A stretch of 64,000 nt of DNA from UBA1660 sp964462035 (GCA_964462035.1 CAYXAP010000022.1:59902-123901); one strand, 5' to 3'. Positions 25,169-33,426 are shown, counted from the stretch's first letter. The notes: generated by a model from the sequence alone, not told the origin. Numbers and translations: made by a program.

Positions 25169-25812
25169 CGCTTTCTCCGCTTCGAGCGCTCGGCCTTCGC
25201 CCGTACCGCGAGCACCGGCTCGAGGACCGCCCCCAGGAACTCCCGCAGCGGTCCGGGGGATGGGGCCAGGATCAGTGTGATCCCCACGCGGACCACCCAC
25301 TCCGTCAGCGCCACCGGGTCGCCCTTGGCCAGGATGCCGGTCTCCATCGCGAGCGCGACGGCCGGCGATAGCGCGCTCGAGAAGCGCTCGACGATGTCGG
25401 GCAGCCCTCGCTCGAGGAACCCACCGACGAGCTCGGGCTCGTCGTCGAGGATCTTCGAGAGCACCGGGTTGGCCAGGACCTCTTCGACGGTCGAGGCCGT
25501 CAGCTCGATCACCACCTCGTGTCCCTGTCGCCCATCGAGGTCCACGGCGGTGGCCCGTTCGATGATGCGGTGGACCTCCCGGGCGATGAGCAGCCGGAAG
25601 ATCTGCTCCTTCTTCCCGAGGTTCCGGTAGATGGTGGTTCGTTCGACGCCTGCCTCGCGGGCGATGTCCTTTGGCGAGGTTCGCGACCAGCCGTAGCGCT
25701 GCACGCACACCTCGGCCGCGTCGAGGTAGGGCTCGAGCGAGGCGTCCGGCTTCGGGGGCAGCCCATGGTCGACGGCCTTCGCGAAGAGCAGGGGGATCGG
25801 CGAGCTCATCAC
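25165..25812 (-). CDS. TetR-family regulator of the monooxygenase divergon
   Basis: The 215-residue product has a TetR N-terminal DNA-binding domain (helix-turn-helix at about 45-70, SPKDIAREAGVERTTIYRNL) and a variable ligand-binding C-terminal domain ending in a basic tail. The first 25 residues form an extra N-terminal extension; a second ATG one codon in is equivalent. It overlaps the ferritin-like gene by four bases. A palindromic operator at 25835-25860 sits between it and the divergent monooxygenase, so it most likely represses both directions until an effector is bound. The effector is unknown, but may be a substrate of the monooxygenase. Confidence 0.9.
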   Translation of the reverse strand: MMSSPIPLLFAKAVDHGLPPKPDASLEPYLDAAEVCVQRYGWSRTSPKDIAREAGVERTTIYRNLGKKEQIFRLLIAREVHRIIERATAVDLDGRQGHEVVIELTASTVEEVLANPVLSKILDDEPELVGGFLERGLPDIVERFSSALSPAVALAMETGILAKGDPVALTEWVVRVGITLILAPSPGPLREFLGAVLEPVLAVRAKAERSKRRKR

Positions 25813-25834
25813 ATCACTCTACCCGCGGCGTTCG

Positions 25835-25860
25835 ACGATGCAACAAATACGTTGTATCGT
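25835..25860. promoter_or_regulatory. Palindromic TetR-type operator
   Basis: ACGATGCAAC, six bases (AAATAC), then GTTGTATCGT: the arms match at nine of ten positions. It lies 22 bases from the TetR start and 7 bases from the monooxygenase start, so one bound dimer could block both promoters. I infer it is the site of the adjacent TetR protein. Confidence 0.75.
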
Positions 25861-25867
25861 TGCAGGC

Positions 25868-27346
25868 ATGGATCGACGCCCATCCTCCACCGACCTCGAC
25901 GTCTTGATCGTGGGGGCGGGTCTCTCCGGCATCGGCGTCGCGGCCCAGCTGGTGCGTCGGTGTCCGACGAAGCGCTTCGCCATTCTCGAGCAGCGCGACG
26001 CCATGGGGGGCACCTGGGACTTCTTCCGCTACCCGGGGATCCGCTGCGACTCGGACATGCACACCCTCGGCTACTCGTTCCGGCCGTGGCCCAGGGACGA
26101 GGTGATCACCGACGCCGAGAGCATTCGGGGCTACATCGAGGACACCGCCCGCGAGTACGGCGTCGACGAGCACATCCACTACGGCCATCGCGTCGCTCGT
26201 GCGTCGTGGTCGTCGGCGGAGCAGCGCTGGACGGTCACGGCCGTGCGTGACGGCGAGGAGGTGAGCTTCACCGCGAGCTTCCTGGTCGCGTGCTCCGGCT
26301 ACTACAGCTACGACGAAGCCCACGTCCCCGACTTCGCCGGCGTCGACTCCTTCGGCGGCGACGTGGTGCACGCGCAGTTCTGGGACGAGAGCTACGACTA
26401 CACCGACAAGAAGGTGGTGGTGGTCGGAAGCGGCGCGACCGCGATCACTCTCGTGCCGGCGATGGCCGAGAAGGCCGCGCACGTGACCATGCTCCAGCGC
26501 TCCCCCACCTACCTGCTGAGCTTGCCGCAGCGGGACCGGAGTATCCGCGCGCTCGAACGGGTCCTTCCGGAGCGGTGGGTCGCCGACCTGACCCGGCTCC
26601 GCAATACCGCCCTTCAGTTCGGCTTCTACCATCTGTCGAAGCGGCGGCCGGCGCTCGTGCGACGACTGCTGCTCGGTGCGGTCCAGCGGCAGCTCGGGCC
26701 CGACATCGACATGCGGCACTTCACGCCGAGCTACGACCCCTGGGACGAGCGGCTCTGTGTCCTGCCGAAGGGCGATCTCTTCCGTGCGCTCAACGCCGGC
26801 GACGCATCGGTGGTGACGGACGGCATCGAGCGCTTCACCGAGTCGGGCATCCGTCTCGCGGGCGGGGACGAGCTCGAGGCCGACCTGGTGGTGCTCGCCA
26901 CGGGCTTGAAGCTGAAGCTCCTCGGTGGGGTCTCGGTGGTCGTGGACGGCCGGCCGGTCGACGCCACCCAGTCACTCACCTATCGCGCGACCATGCTCGC
27001 CGACGTGCCGAACCTGGCGATGATCTTCGGCTACGTGAACGTCTCCTGGACCCGCAAGGCCGACCTCGTCGGTGAGTTCGTGTGCCGTCTGCTCCAGGCG
27101 ATGGACCGCCGCGGCGTCCGAAGGGTCACGGCGACCCACAGCGAAGGCTTCGAAACCGACGAGCCCTTCGTCGAGTTGAAGTCCGGGTACGTGCGGCGCG
27201 GTGCCGGTGTGATGCCGCTGCAGGGACGCACGTCACCGTGGCGGAACACCCAGAACGTCTTCGTCGACACGCTGCTGCTGCGCTACGGCCGGCTCGAGGA
27301 TGGCTACCTGGTCTTTGGTGGTTCGACCGCACGCAGAGCGGCCTGA
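25868..27346 (+). CDS. Flavin-containing Baeyer-Villiger type monooxygenase
   Basis: The 492-residue enzyme from the ATG at 25868 has an FAD-binding Rossmann motif (VGAGLSGIG, 15-23), a second dinucleotide site for NADPH (VVGSGATAI, 185-193) and between them the Baeyer-Villiger fingerprint FxGxxxHxxxW (Phe162-Gly164-His168-Trp172). The length matches the EtaA/cyclohexanone monooxygenase group. It should insert oxygen next to a ketone, or oxidise sulfur or nitrogen, using NADPH and O2. A longer in-frame ATG at 25838 lies inside the operator, so I reject it. The TetR operator immediately upstream implies induction by a ligand. The substrate is unknown; steroid, fatty ketone and terpenoid are all possible. 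Confidence 0.93.
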   Translation: MDRRPSSTDLDVLIVGAGLSGIGVAAQLVRRCPTKRFAILEQRDAMGGTWDFFRYPGIRCDSDMHTLGYSFRPWPRDEVITDAESIRGYIEDTAREYGVDEHIHYGHRVARASWSSAEQRWTVTAVRDGEEVSFTASFLVACSGYYSYDEAHVPDFAGVDSFGGDVVHAQFWDESYDYTDKKVVVVGSGATAITLVPAMAEKAAHVTMLQRSPTYLLSLPQRDRSIRALERVLPERWVADLTRLRNTALQFGFYHLSKRRPALVRRLLLGAVQRQLGPDIDMRHFTPSYDPWDERLCVLPKGDLFRALNAGDASVVTDGIERFTESGIRLAGGDELEADLVVLATGLKLKLLGGVSVVVDGRPVDATQSLTYRATMLADVPNLAMIFGYVNVSWTRKADLVGEFVCRLLQAMDRRGVRRVTATHSEGFETDEPFVELKSGYVRRGAGVMPLQGRTSPWRNTQNVFVDTLLLRYGRLEDGYLVFGGSTARRAA

Positions 27347-27514
27347 CAAAGGCCGATCTGGGAGACCCGTGTTGTAATTCAAAAACGGTTGTGGCATGCT
27401 CTGTCGCCTCAGCCGAGCCATGCTCCCCGACCACCGTCCGCTCGCCGGACGAACGAGAGGAGTGGCGACGGCTCTAACATGCGACCCCTTCCGGGCCGCT
27501 GACGCAGGAGACCC

Positions 27515-27820
27515 ATGAGCCAAGACACGGGCGCAGAACCCATTCAGAGCCTGCCCAAGGCAGCGCGCGAACAGCGAATCATCGATTTGACGATCGCTGG
27601 TGACCAAGAAGCCCTCCGCCGATTCTCCAAACGAACGGGAACCGAGTTGAAGGCGGTCCGCGCGAAGGCTCGGAAGCTCGGCCTGACGCCTCGTGTCGTG
27701 AAGGGATGCCGGCTCGCCGGCACTCAACCCAAGCTCCGAAACTGCCTCCGCTGTTCCGATCGTTTCCTCTCCGTGGGGCGGCACAACCGCATGTGCCGGA
27801 GCTGCGCGCGCCGCACCTGA
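27515..27820 (+). CDS. Small protein with C-terminal zinc-ribbon-like Cys4 site
   Basis: The 101-residue protein has an N-terminal helical region with QEALRRFSKRTGTELKAVRA, which looks like a small DNA- or protein-binding helix pair. A C-terminal Cys4 motif follows: Cys77-x2-Cys80-x13-Cys94-x2-Cys97, as in zinc ribbons. The ribosome-binding site CAGGAG lies about five bases before the ATG. I do not recognise the family; similar small Zn-ribbon proteins are often transcription or translation adaptors. It stands alone between the monooxygenase gene and the convergent pirin gene, whose stop is adjacent. The 168-base interval upstream of it contains no gene. Confidence 0.6.
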   Translation: MSQDTGAEPIQSLPKAAREQRIIDLTIAGDQEALRRFSKRTGTELKAVRAKARKLGLTPRVVKGCRLAGTQPKLRNCLRCSDRFLSVGRHNRMCRSCARRT

Positions 27821-28978
27821 TCAGGCCGGCGGTCGCTCGATACCGCCGTCCGGTCGCCGGGCGAACCGGCCCTGCTCACGCTCGTGGACGTGTTCGTCGC
27901 TCGGCCATGGCCAGCCGCCGAACTGCGTCTGCCGATAGTCCGCGTACGCCTGCCGGATCTCTCGGTCCGTGTTCATCACGAAGGGGCCGTGGCGAGCGAC
28001 CGGCTCCCCGATGGGCATGCCCTGGAGCATGAGGACCTCGGTGAGCTCCGGTCCCGCCGCGAGCGACAGGTCCGTGTCCGCCCGCACGGCGACGTGGTGA
28101 TAGCTTGGGATCGTGCGACCCCCGACCGAGAGTCGGCTCCCTTCGAAGAAGTAGAGCGAGCGATTCGCGCGGGCGGGTCCCGCCGGGAGGGTGAAGCGCG
28201 CTCCGGGCTCCATCCGGAGATTCCAGATCGCGACGTGACTCCGTGAGTCGGACGCCCAGGAGTGGGGCGGGGCGTCGGGCGCGTTCGTTCCGTCGTAGCT
28301 CCCGGCCACCAGGGTGAGGCGTGTGCTGCGCCCGGCGCCGTCCTGGACGACGCGCGTCGGGATGCTGGGCTTCCAGAGCATCGAGAAGTGGGCGTCGACC
28401 ATCTTGCTGGCAGACGGCAGGTTCACCCAGATCTGGAAGAGCTCGAGCGGGTTGGGCCGCCCGGCGTTCAGCAGCGGGAACATCTCGGCGTGGAGGATGC
28501 CGCCGCCGGCCGTCAGCCACTGGACGTCGCCCTCGCCGTAGCGCGCGGTCGCACCGAGCGAGTCCGAGTGGTCCAGGAGCCCCTCGCGCACGATGGTCAC
28601 GGTCTCGAAGCCGCGGTGCGGGTGGCGCGGGAAGCCGGGCACGGTGTCGCCGTGGTACATGCGCCAGCCGTCGACCCCGGCGAAGTCGTTCCCCATGCGA
28701 TGGCCAGCGAGCAGGGCTCGGTCCGGCCCCAGCGTCGCGTTCCCGGGCGGGTAGCGGTCGTCGTGGTGCATGCAGAAGAGGAAGGGGTCACGCGTCTGCC
28801 AAGGGGTGGTCAGCGGCTCGACGTCGAGGATCGCGTCACCGCCGGTGCGATCCGGCGGCGGCTCATCGAGCTCGACGCGAGTCCGTTGCGCAGCAGGCTC
28901 TGGAGTGCAGCCCACGAGGCCATAGGCTCCGGACGCGGCCAGGAGCTCGAGCAGACGGCGGCGAGAGATCTCGTTCAC
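27821..28978 (-). CDS. Pirin family protein with Tat-like lipoprotein signal
   Basis: The GTG at 28978 gives 385 residues starting MNEISRRRLLELLAASGAYG, then LVGC. The SRRRLLE segment fits the twin-arginine motif, and LVGC (Cys24) is a lipobox, so a Tat-exported lipoprotein is suggested. The rest is a cupin-fold pirin: HPHRGFETVTIV and GGGILHAEM carry the metal-binding His/His and His/Glu residues of PF02678, and a C-terminal cupin follows. Pirins are normally cytoplasmic Fe proteins with quercetinase or regulatory roles, so export would be unusual. Everything upstream of 28978 in the open frame is antisense to the next gene. It converges on the small Zn-ribbon gene with no gap. Confidence 0.8.
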   Translation of the reverse strand: MNEISRRRLLELLAASGAYGLVGCTPEPAAQRTRVELDEPPPDRTGGDAILDVEPLTTPWQTRDPFLFCMHHDDRYPPGNATLGPDRALLAGHRMGNDFAGVDGWRMYHGDTVPGFPRHPHRGFETVTIVREGLLDHSDSLGATARYGEGDVQWLTAGGGILHAEMFPLLNAGRPNPLELFQIWVNLPSASKMVDAHFSMLWKPSIPTRVVQDGAGRSTRLTLVAGSYDGTNAPDAPPHSWASDSRSHVAIWNLRMEPGARFTLPAGPARANRSLYFFEGSRLSVGGRTIPSYHHVAVRADTDLSLAAGPELTEVLMLQGMPIGEPVARHGPFVMNTDREIRQAYADYRQTQFGGWPWPSDEHVHEREQGRFARRPDGGIERPPA

Positions 28979-29021
28979 GACGATCGACTCTAAGGCCGCC
29001 GCTCTCGGTCGGCCAGAGTCG

Positions 29022-29630
29022 TCAGCCCAGCGTTTGCGCAACGCTGTCGAGCGCTTCGAGCAACGCTCGAATGCGAGTGGCGTCGACCGACCCATCGAGT
29101 CCGGCGCGAATCGCGGCGTCGCCACCACGCATCAACGAGGCGTGACCGAGCACACCCACCAATCGCAGTAACGCGGCTCGCGTATCCGGCTGGAGCACCT
29201 GCTGGAGCGCCGGTACCGGGCCGCGCGCCGCGAAGCGTTCGTCGAAGGCCGGGTCTCCGGTCGGCACGAGCTGACCGTCGAAGGCGCGGTCGGCGAAGTC
29301 CTTGCCCTTGATCTCGATCCCTTCGGGTAGCGGTCGCGCCAGCGCCACCTCGATGGTGGTCATCACGTACGCCGGATTGCCGCTCCCGGGGCTGACCGTG
29401 CCGGTCCACACGGAAGCGCGGCGACCATTCCATGCGCCTTCGATCGACACCCCTCCGTTTCGAGTCACCGGTCCCTGCCAGCCGAGCTGCCGGGCGAGTC
29501 CCGTGAAGTCCTGCGCAGCGGCCTTCACCTTCCGTCGATTCGCCAGCAGCCACCAGGCGAGCAGGCCACCGAGTACGAGCGCGAGCCCACAGTTGAGGAG
29601 CGCCGAGGACCAGGGACTGTCGGAGGGCAT
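29022..29630 (-). CDS. Unrecognised single-TM protein
   Basis: The 202-residue product has one N-terminal transmembrane helix (about residues 10-30, LLNCGLALVLGGLLAWWLL) followed by a basic stretch and a soluble domain of about 165 residues. The soluble part contains TTIEVALARPLPEGIEIKG and reads like an alpha/beta domain found in membrane-tethered hypothetical proteins. I do not recognise a family or active site. The protein would sit in the inner membrane. Its stop is 43 bases from the start of the pirin gene on the same strand. Its start is 105 bases from the divergent membrane protein gene at 29736. No function is proposed. Confidence 0.65.
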   Translation of the reverse strand: MPSDSPWSSALLNCGLALVLGGLLAWWLLANRRKVKAAAQDFTGLARQLGWQGPVTRNGGVSIEGAWNGRRASVWTGTVSPGSGNPAYVMTTIEVALARPLPEGIEIKGKDFADRAFDGQLVPTGDPAFDERFAARGPVPALQQVLQPDTRAALLRLVGVLGHASLMRGGDAAIRAGLDGSVDATRIRALLEALDSVAQTLG

Positions 29631-29735
29631 CGCGCGCCGAGCGTATCAGCCACGGCAGGGTCTCCTCTGCTCCCGAACGGGGGCGTCGAGGGAACTCCCT
29701 CGGCGAATCGCGTACGATGCGCCTCTGGAGGATCG

Positions 29736-30446
29736 ATGCAGTCAGCGTACGGGCACACAGGTGGGGAATCCCCCGGCGAAGCCAACTTCGACACCGCGAA
29801 GGAGAAGCAGTGGCGGATCGCCCGGATCGCCGCGCTCGTGTTCGTCTACCTCTTTCCGGCGTTCTTCAACGGGCCCGAGGGAATCGGCTTCCAGATCCCC
29901 AGCTTCACCTTCCTGATTCCAGACAGCATCTACGAGCTGGTCCTCTGGGCGGCCATCGGCGCCCAGATCTACTTCATGCAGAAGCCGCTGCAGGATCAGC
30001 CGAAGACCTTCGTCTATCGCGCGGCCAGTGGCTGGGGCACGGAGCTCTTCCTGATCATCTTCGCGCTCTTCATCGGCATGGGGATCTCGCTCCAGAGCTT
30101 CCCGGGCCTCTACGCGCTGCCCTATCCGGTCTTCATGCTCATCGTCACGGTCATCGACCTGATTCCGGTGGCGATGATCACGCTCCGGGGCACGGTCGTC
30201 ATCGATGGGAAGAACCAGAAGGTCTACAGCCTCGGTCTGATCCCCAAGGTGCGCTCGTTCGACCAGGTCCAGGGGCTCGGCAAGCTCGAGGTCCGGGTCG
30301 TGAACCGCGGCTACAGCAGCTTCCATCTCGTGATCTTCTTTCAGGACGGGAAGCACTGGCGCCTCGAGCAGATGGCCGCCGAGCGGATCCCGATGGAGGC
30401 CGCTCGCGTGACCCAGGCCACGGGGCTGCCCAACCGGCCGGCCTGA
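29736..30446 (+). CDS. Unrecognised four-TM membrane protein
   Basis: The 236-residue protein has four hydrophobic helices (about residues 27-45, 62-80, 105-125 and 130-150) and a soluble C-terminal segment starting about GTVVIDGKNQKVYSL, which resembles a pleckstrin-like beta domain seen after TM pairs in bacterial membrane proteins. The N-terminus is cytoplasmic, Gly-rich and has no signal peptide. An ATG start at 29736 lies just beyond the short upstream intergenic region. It ends convergently with the outer-membrane-like protein gene at 30448, one base apart. No family is assigned. Confidence 0.65.
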   Translation: MQSAYGHTGGESPGEANFDTAKEKQWRIARIAALVFVYLFPAFFNGPEGIGFQIPSFTFLIPDSIYELVLWAAIGAQIYFMQKPLQDQPKTFVYRAASGWGTELFLIIFALFIGMGISLQSFPGLYALPYPVFMLIVTVIDLIPVAMITLRGTVVIDGKNQKVYSLGLIPKVRSFDQVQGLGKLEVRVVNRGYSSFHLVIFFQDGKHWRLEQMAAERIPMEAARVTQATGLPNRPA

Positions 30447-30447
30447 G

Positions 30448-31032
30448 CTACGCCCCGAAGGGGAACTTGATCAGCAGGCCGGCCTCGCCCGCGATCCGGC
30501 CGTGGTAGTCGATGCCGACGTAGATCGTGGGCCAGAAGACCGTGAAGAAGCCGCGCGCGCGGAAGCCGACCACGTCGCCGCGGCTGTGGAAGGTCGCGCC
30601 GGCTTCGAGGCCCGCGAAGTAGGCCACGCCGAACGCGACCATCACCTCGGCGCCGAGCGTCGCTCGGAAGTGGCTCGGGTTCGACACCCAGACGGCGTCG
30701 AGCACCAGCCCGAACGACGCGCCGCCATCTTCGGGGGACGGCAGGAAGCTGCTCGGGTTTCGGTTGCGCGCCATCTCCACCCACACGACCGAGACCTCGC
30801 CGCCGACCACGAACGCGCTCGCGTCCCGGTTCCCGAGCCAGCCGAGCGTGACGCCGACGGGGATCCAGAGCCTTCGGCGAACGCGGTCGTCTTCTGGATC
30901 GGGTGCGTCCGCTCGTGAGCCCTCGGGGGCCGCCGATTCGTCGGACTCCTGCAGCAGGACCGAGTCCTGCGCGTCGGCGTTCGGGAGCGCCAGCCCGAGC
31001 GTGACCAGGACGGTTGCGAGACGAAGGGCCAC
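30448..31032 (-). CDS. Secreted outer-membrane beta-barrel-like protein
   Basis: A GTG at 31032 is preceded by GGAGG (31037-31041), four bases away; this gives MALRLATVLVTLGLALPNADA, a clean Sec signal with an ADA cleavage site. An ATG at 31047 would add five residues and has no such site. The mature part has an acidic linker and then an array of amphipathic strands rich in Tyr, Phe and Gly (YVGIDYHGRIAGEAGLLIKF), typical of small outer-membrane barrels. The last residues, KFPFGA, do not end in the usual terminal Phe. The role is unknown; it converges on the four-TM protein gene. Confidence 0.65.
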   Translation of the reverse strand: MALRLATVLVTLGLALPNADAQDSVLLQESDESAAPEGSRADAPDPEDDRVRRRLWIPVGVTLGWLGNRDASAFVVGGEVSVVWVEMARNRNPSSFLPSPEDGGASFGLVLDAVWVSNPSHFRATLGAEVMVAFGVAYFAGLEAGATFHSRGDVVGFRARGFFTVFWPTIYVGIDYHGRIAGEAGLLIKFPFGA

Positions 31033-31158
31033 CGTACCTCCGAGCATCCGCCGAGCGTACCGCAGGTTCGCCGGACGGAGGTCGGCGCGCGACCGGATCG
31101 GGGGTGACGATCCGAATCGCGCGCCGAGGCGATTCGAGGGCGCGGAGTCGCGCATCGA

Positions 31159-31494
31159 TCAGAAGCGCTCGTCGACGGACTGCCAGTGGACGGTGACCAG
31201 CTCGAAGCCGGTCTGCTCCGCGATGCGACGGCGGATGGTCTCCGGATCGGTCTCGCCGACCACGTACTGGATCACGGCGCGGCGGGTCTCGAGGCTCGCG
31301 TCGACCGCGAGCACGCCATCGATCGTCCGCGCGGCGGTCTCCACGTCGGAGGGGCAGCTCGCGGTGACCATGCCGCGGACGTCGAGGGTGACGGCCGCGG
31401 TCTCGCTGACCGTGTCCGGGCTCTCGGGATGGGCGGCCGTTCCGGCACAAGCCGTCAGGGACAGGAAGCTGAGGGTGAGGATCAGGGTGCGCAT
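31159..31494 (-). CDS. HMA-domain lipoprotein with altered metal motif
   Basis: The 111-residue lipoprotein from the ATG at 31494 has signal MRTLILTLSFLSLTACAG, lipobox SLTAC (Cys17). The mature domain has the heavy-metal-associated ferredoxin-like pattern (VTLDVRGMVTASCPSDVETA ... GVLAVDASLETRRAVI ... TGFEL). The first metal-binding Cys of the GMTCxxC motif is replaced by Thr; only the second Cys remains, so high-affinity Cu or Hg binding is doubtful. A 253-base interval separates its start from the divergent lipoprotein gene at 31748, and no other metal-resistance gene lies nearby. It may be a periplasmic metal chaperone homologue or a relic. Confidence 0.75.
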   Translation of the reverse strand: MRTLILTLSFLSLTACAGTAAHPESPDTVSETAAVTLDVRGMVTASCPSDVETAARTIDGVLAVDASLETRRAVIQYVVGETDPETIRRRIAEQTGFELVTVHWQSVDERF

Positions 31495-31747
31495 GGGGGG
31501 TCTCTCTTTCTGACGCTGTCTCGGCGTCGAAGGGAGACAGAGCAATGGCCGGGCCAAGGGCGAAACACGGGGAATTCGGTGTGTGCACCACTCATGTCGT
31601 TGGACTCGCCACAACGCCTGTTGCATCCACCTCAACGGGTTTGGTCGTGTGGTGCTAGAAGTTGCACTTCGCACTTTTGGTCAGTGAGAATGCTCAAGGA
31701 TTCCGTCGTCGAGCTGGGCCAGTGTGTCGACGGAAAGGGGGCGACCC

Positions 31748-32491
31748 ATGTCTTGGAGCGTCCGATGGATCTTCTTGTCTTGCCTCGTGTGGGGCTGCGC
31801 CGAGGGCGTGGAACGGCCGCGCGTTCCTGGTCCCGGGAGCGACTTCGGCGTTCCGCCGGCCACCCCCGACGCCAGCCGACCCGCGCTCGACGCCGGCGGA
31901 CCGAGCGCCCCGGATCTCGGGAACGCCACCATGGACCTCGGTGGCGTGGACGCCGGACCGATCGACGCCGGCCGGCCGGATGCAGGACGGCCCGATGGCG
32001 GGCCGCCGGACGCCGGACCGAGGGATGCGGGCCCGCCCGACGGCGGTCCCCTCTGCCCGGCGCCCACCGACTGTGTCGGTGCCCGCAGCGTGGGTGCCCT
32101 GGCTGGCGATGACGAGGCCCCGATGCTCGAAGCCATGGGTGCCGGACCCGAGTGGCTCACGGTGACCGTTCGCGACACGGGCAGCACCTTCAATGGCGAC
32201 TCCACCATTCGGGCGCGGCTCGAGCTCGAGTCGCTCGACGGGTCGGACTACGATCTCGTCGTGTATCGAGCGTCGGCCAGCATGACGCCGATGGCGCGTG
32301 AATGCGTCGCCAACGAGATGGCCAGCGCGCGGCCGATCGGGGAGATGGACGACGTGTCCCTGCAGTGGCCGGACGTCACCAATGGCCTCTTCGCCAACGA
32401 CGGCGACGGCCGGATCCTCTCGGTGCACGTTCGCCACGCCGACGGACCGTGCGATGGGGGCTGGCGTCTGGTCGTCCACGGCAACCAGTGA
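31748..32491 (+). CDS. Lipoprotein with Asp-Ala-Gly-Pro repeat linker
   Basis: The ATG at 31748 gives 247 residues. The signal MSWSVRWIFLSCLVWGC ends in lipobox LVWGC (Cys17); a GTG eight codons earlier is also possible. Residues about 30-100 are a low-complexity linker, of which the last third is seven near-identical five-residue DAGPx units (see the repeat feature). The C-terminal 150 residues form a beta-rich domain (WLTVTVRDTGSTFNGDSTIR, LESLDGSDYDLVVYRAS) reminiscent of bacterial pre-peptidase C-terminal (PPC) sandwich domains. No catalytic residues are seen. It is likely a surface-exposed lipoprotein on a flexible stalk. Confidence 0.75.
   Translation: MSWSVRWIFLSCLVWGCAEGVERPRVPGPGSDFGVPPATPDASRPALDAGGPSAPDLGNATMDLGGVDAGPIDAGRPDAGRPDGGPPDAGPRDAGPPDGGPLCPAPTDCVGARSVGALAGDDEAPMLEAMGAGPEWLTVTVRDTGSTFNGDSTIRARLELESLDGSDYDLVVYRASASMTPMARECVANEMASARPIGEMDDVSLQWPDVTNGLFANDGDGRILSVHVRHADGPCDGGWRLVVHGNQ
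31949..32050 (+). repeat. Coding tandem repeat, seven 15-base units
   Basis: The segment encodes DAGPI-DAGRP-DAGRP-DGGPP-DAGPR-DAGPP-DGGP, seven pentapeptide units in 102 bases within the lipoprotein gene. It keeps the reading frame, so changes in copy number would alter linker length without frameshift. Confidence 0.8.
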
Positions 32492-32560
32492 GTGCGTGCG
32501 GCAGGCCGCTCGGGCCGATACGTTGCGCGCGGCGCACGTGTCGCCCGAGAGGAACCCGCC

Positions 32561-33376
32561 GTGACCATTCCGCGAGAGCTCGCCGCCCGCCTGCCTGGAC
32601 TCCACGAACGGCAAGAGCAGCTGGAGGCGGAGAACCTCCTGGCCGCGGGGCTGGGTGAAGAGCTCGGCGTGAGCACCACGAGCTGGGACGACGGGCTCTG
32701 GGGCGTCCGCACCATGGGTGCGCCGAACCACCGGCCGGGCAACCAGCTGATCGGCGTGACGCCGGATCACCTCGAGGTGCTCCCCGAGCGGATCGCGTGG
32801 CTCGCCGACGCCGGTTGCGGAGTCCACCTGCGTTGGCCCGGACCGGCGGTCTCCCACTCGGTCGGTGCCGCGCTCGCGGCCATGGGTCTCGTCGCCCACG
32901 AGCTCGAGGCCTGGATGGCCAGCCCGGTCGATGGCCTCGAGGTCGAGGCGCCGACGCACCACATCGAGCGCGTCGATGACGCCGACGCGGTCGACGATTG
33001 GATGCGGGCGTTCATCGGCGGCTGGGCGATCACCAAGCCCGAGCTCCAGCGGATCGTGCGCGCGGCGATGGGGCCGTGGCCAGGGCCGAGCCAGTGGCGG
33101 CGCTACGTCGCGTACGTCGATGGGGAGCCCGCGGGCGACTCGCTGCTCACGCTCTTCGGCGACGTCGCATACCTGGCCGAGGCCTCCACCGTGCCTCGCT
33201 TTCGCCGGCGTGGAATCCAGCGCGCGATGATCGCCCACCGACTCGCCGAGGCGCGCGCCGCCGGGGCGACCACGATCTTCAGCGCGGTCCAGTATGGCGA
33301 CCGGAGCTGGTCCAACATGCGGGCCATGGGTCTACGTGAGGCGTACCTGACGCTGAGCTTCCGGCGCCCCGCCTGA
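32561..33376 (+). CDS. GNAT-family N-acetyltransferase
   Basis: The GTG at 32561 is preceded by GAGAGGAA (32547-32554), six bases away, giving a 271-residue product; the in-frame upstream extension is noise. The N-terminal half is variable. The C-terminal half is a GNAT fold: the beta4 strand VAYLAEASTVPRFRRRGIQ includes the acetyl-CoA pyrophosphate loop RRRGIQ, followed by AMIAHRLAEARAAGATTIF and the N-acetyltransferase C-terminal motif SWSNMRAMGL. The substrate is not identifiable; antibiotics, amines and protein N-termini are all targets in this superfamily. It follows the lipoprotein gene by 69 bases. Confidence 0.85.
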   Translation: MTIPRELAARLPGLHERQEQLEAENLLAAGLGEELGVSTTSWDDGLWGVRTMGAPNHRPGNQLIGVTPDHLEVLPERIAWLADAGCGVHLRWPGPAVSHSVGAALAAMGLVAHELEAWMASPVDGLEVEAPTHHIERVDDADAVDDWMRAFIGGWAITKPELQRIVRAAMGPWPGPSQWRRYVAYVDGEPAGDSLLTLFGDVAYLAEASTVPRFRRRGIQRAMIAHRLAEARAAGATTIFSAVQYGDRSWSNMRAMGLREAYLTLSFRRPA

Positions 33377-33426
33377 GGTCGCTCGTGCTTGCAATCGCGG
33401 CCTCGATGCTGAACCTAGGAGTCTCG

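Noticed and set aside
25838..25867. Upstream ATG adding ten residues to the monooxygenase
   Set aside because: It sits inside the palindromic operator and adds nothing to the FAD fold, which begins normally from the ATG at 25868.
31949..32050. Seven repeat units considered as a CRISPR or mobile repeat
   Set aside because: The units are contiguous, in frame and encode a DAGPx linker within a lipoprotein, so this is a coding repeat.
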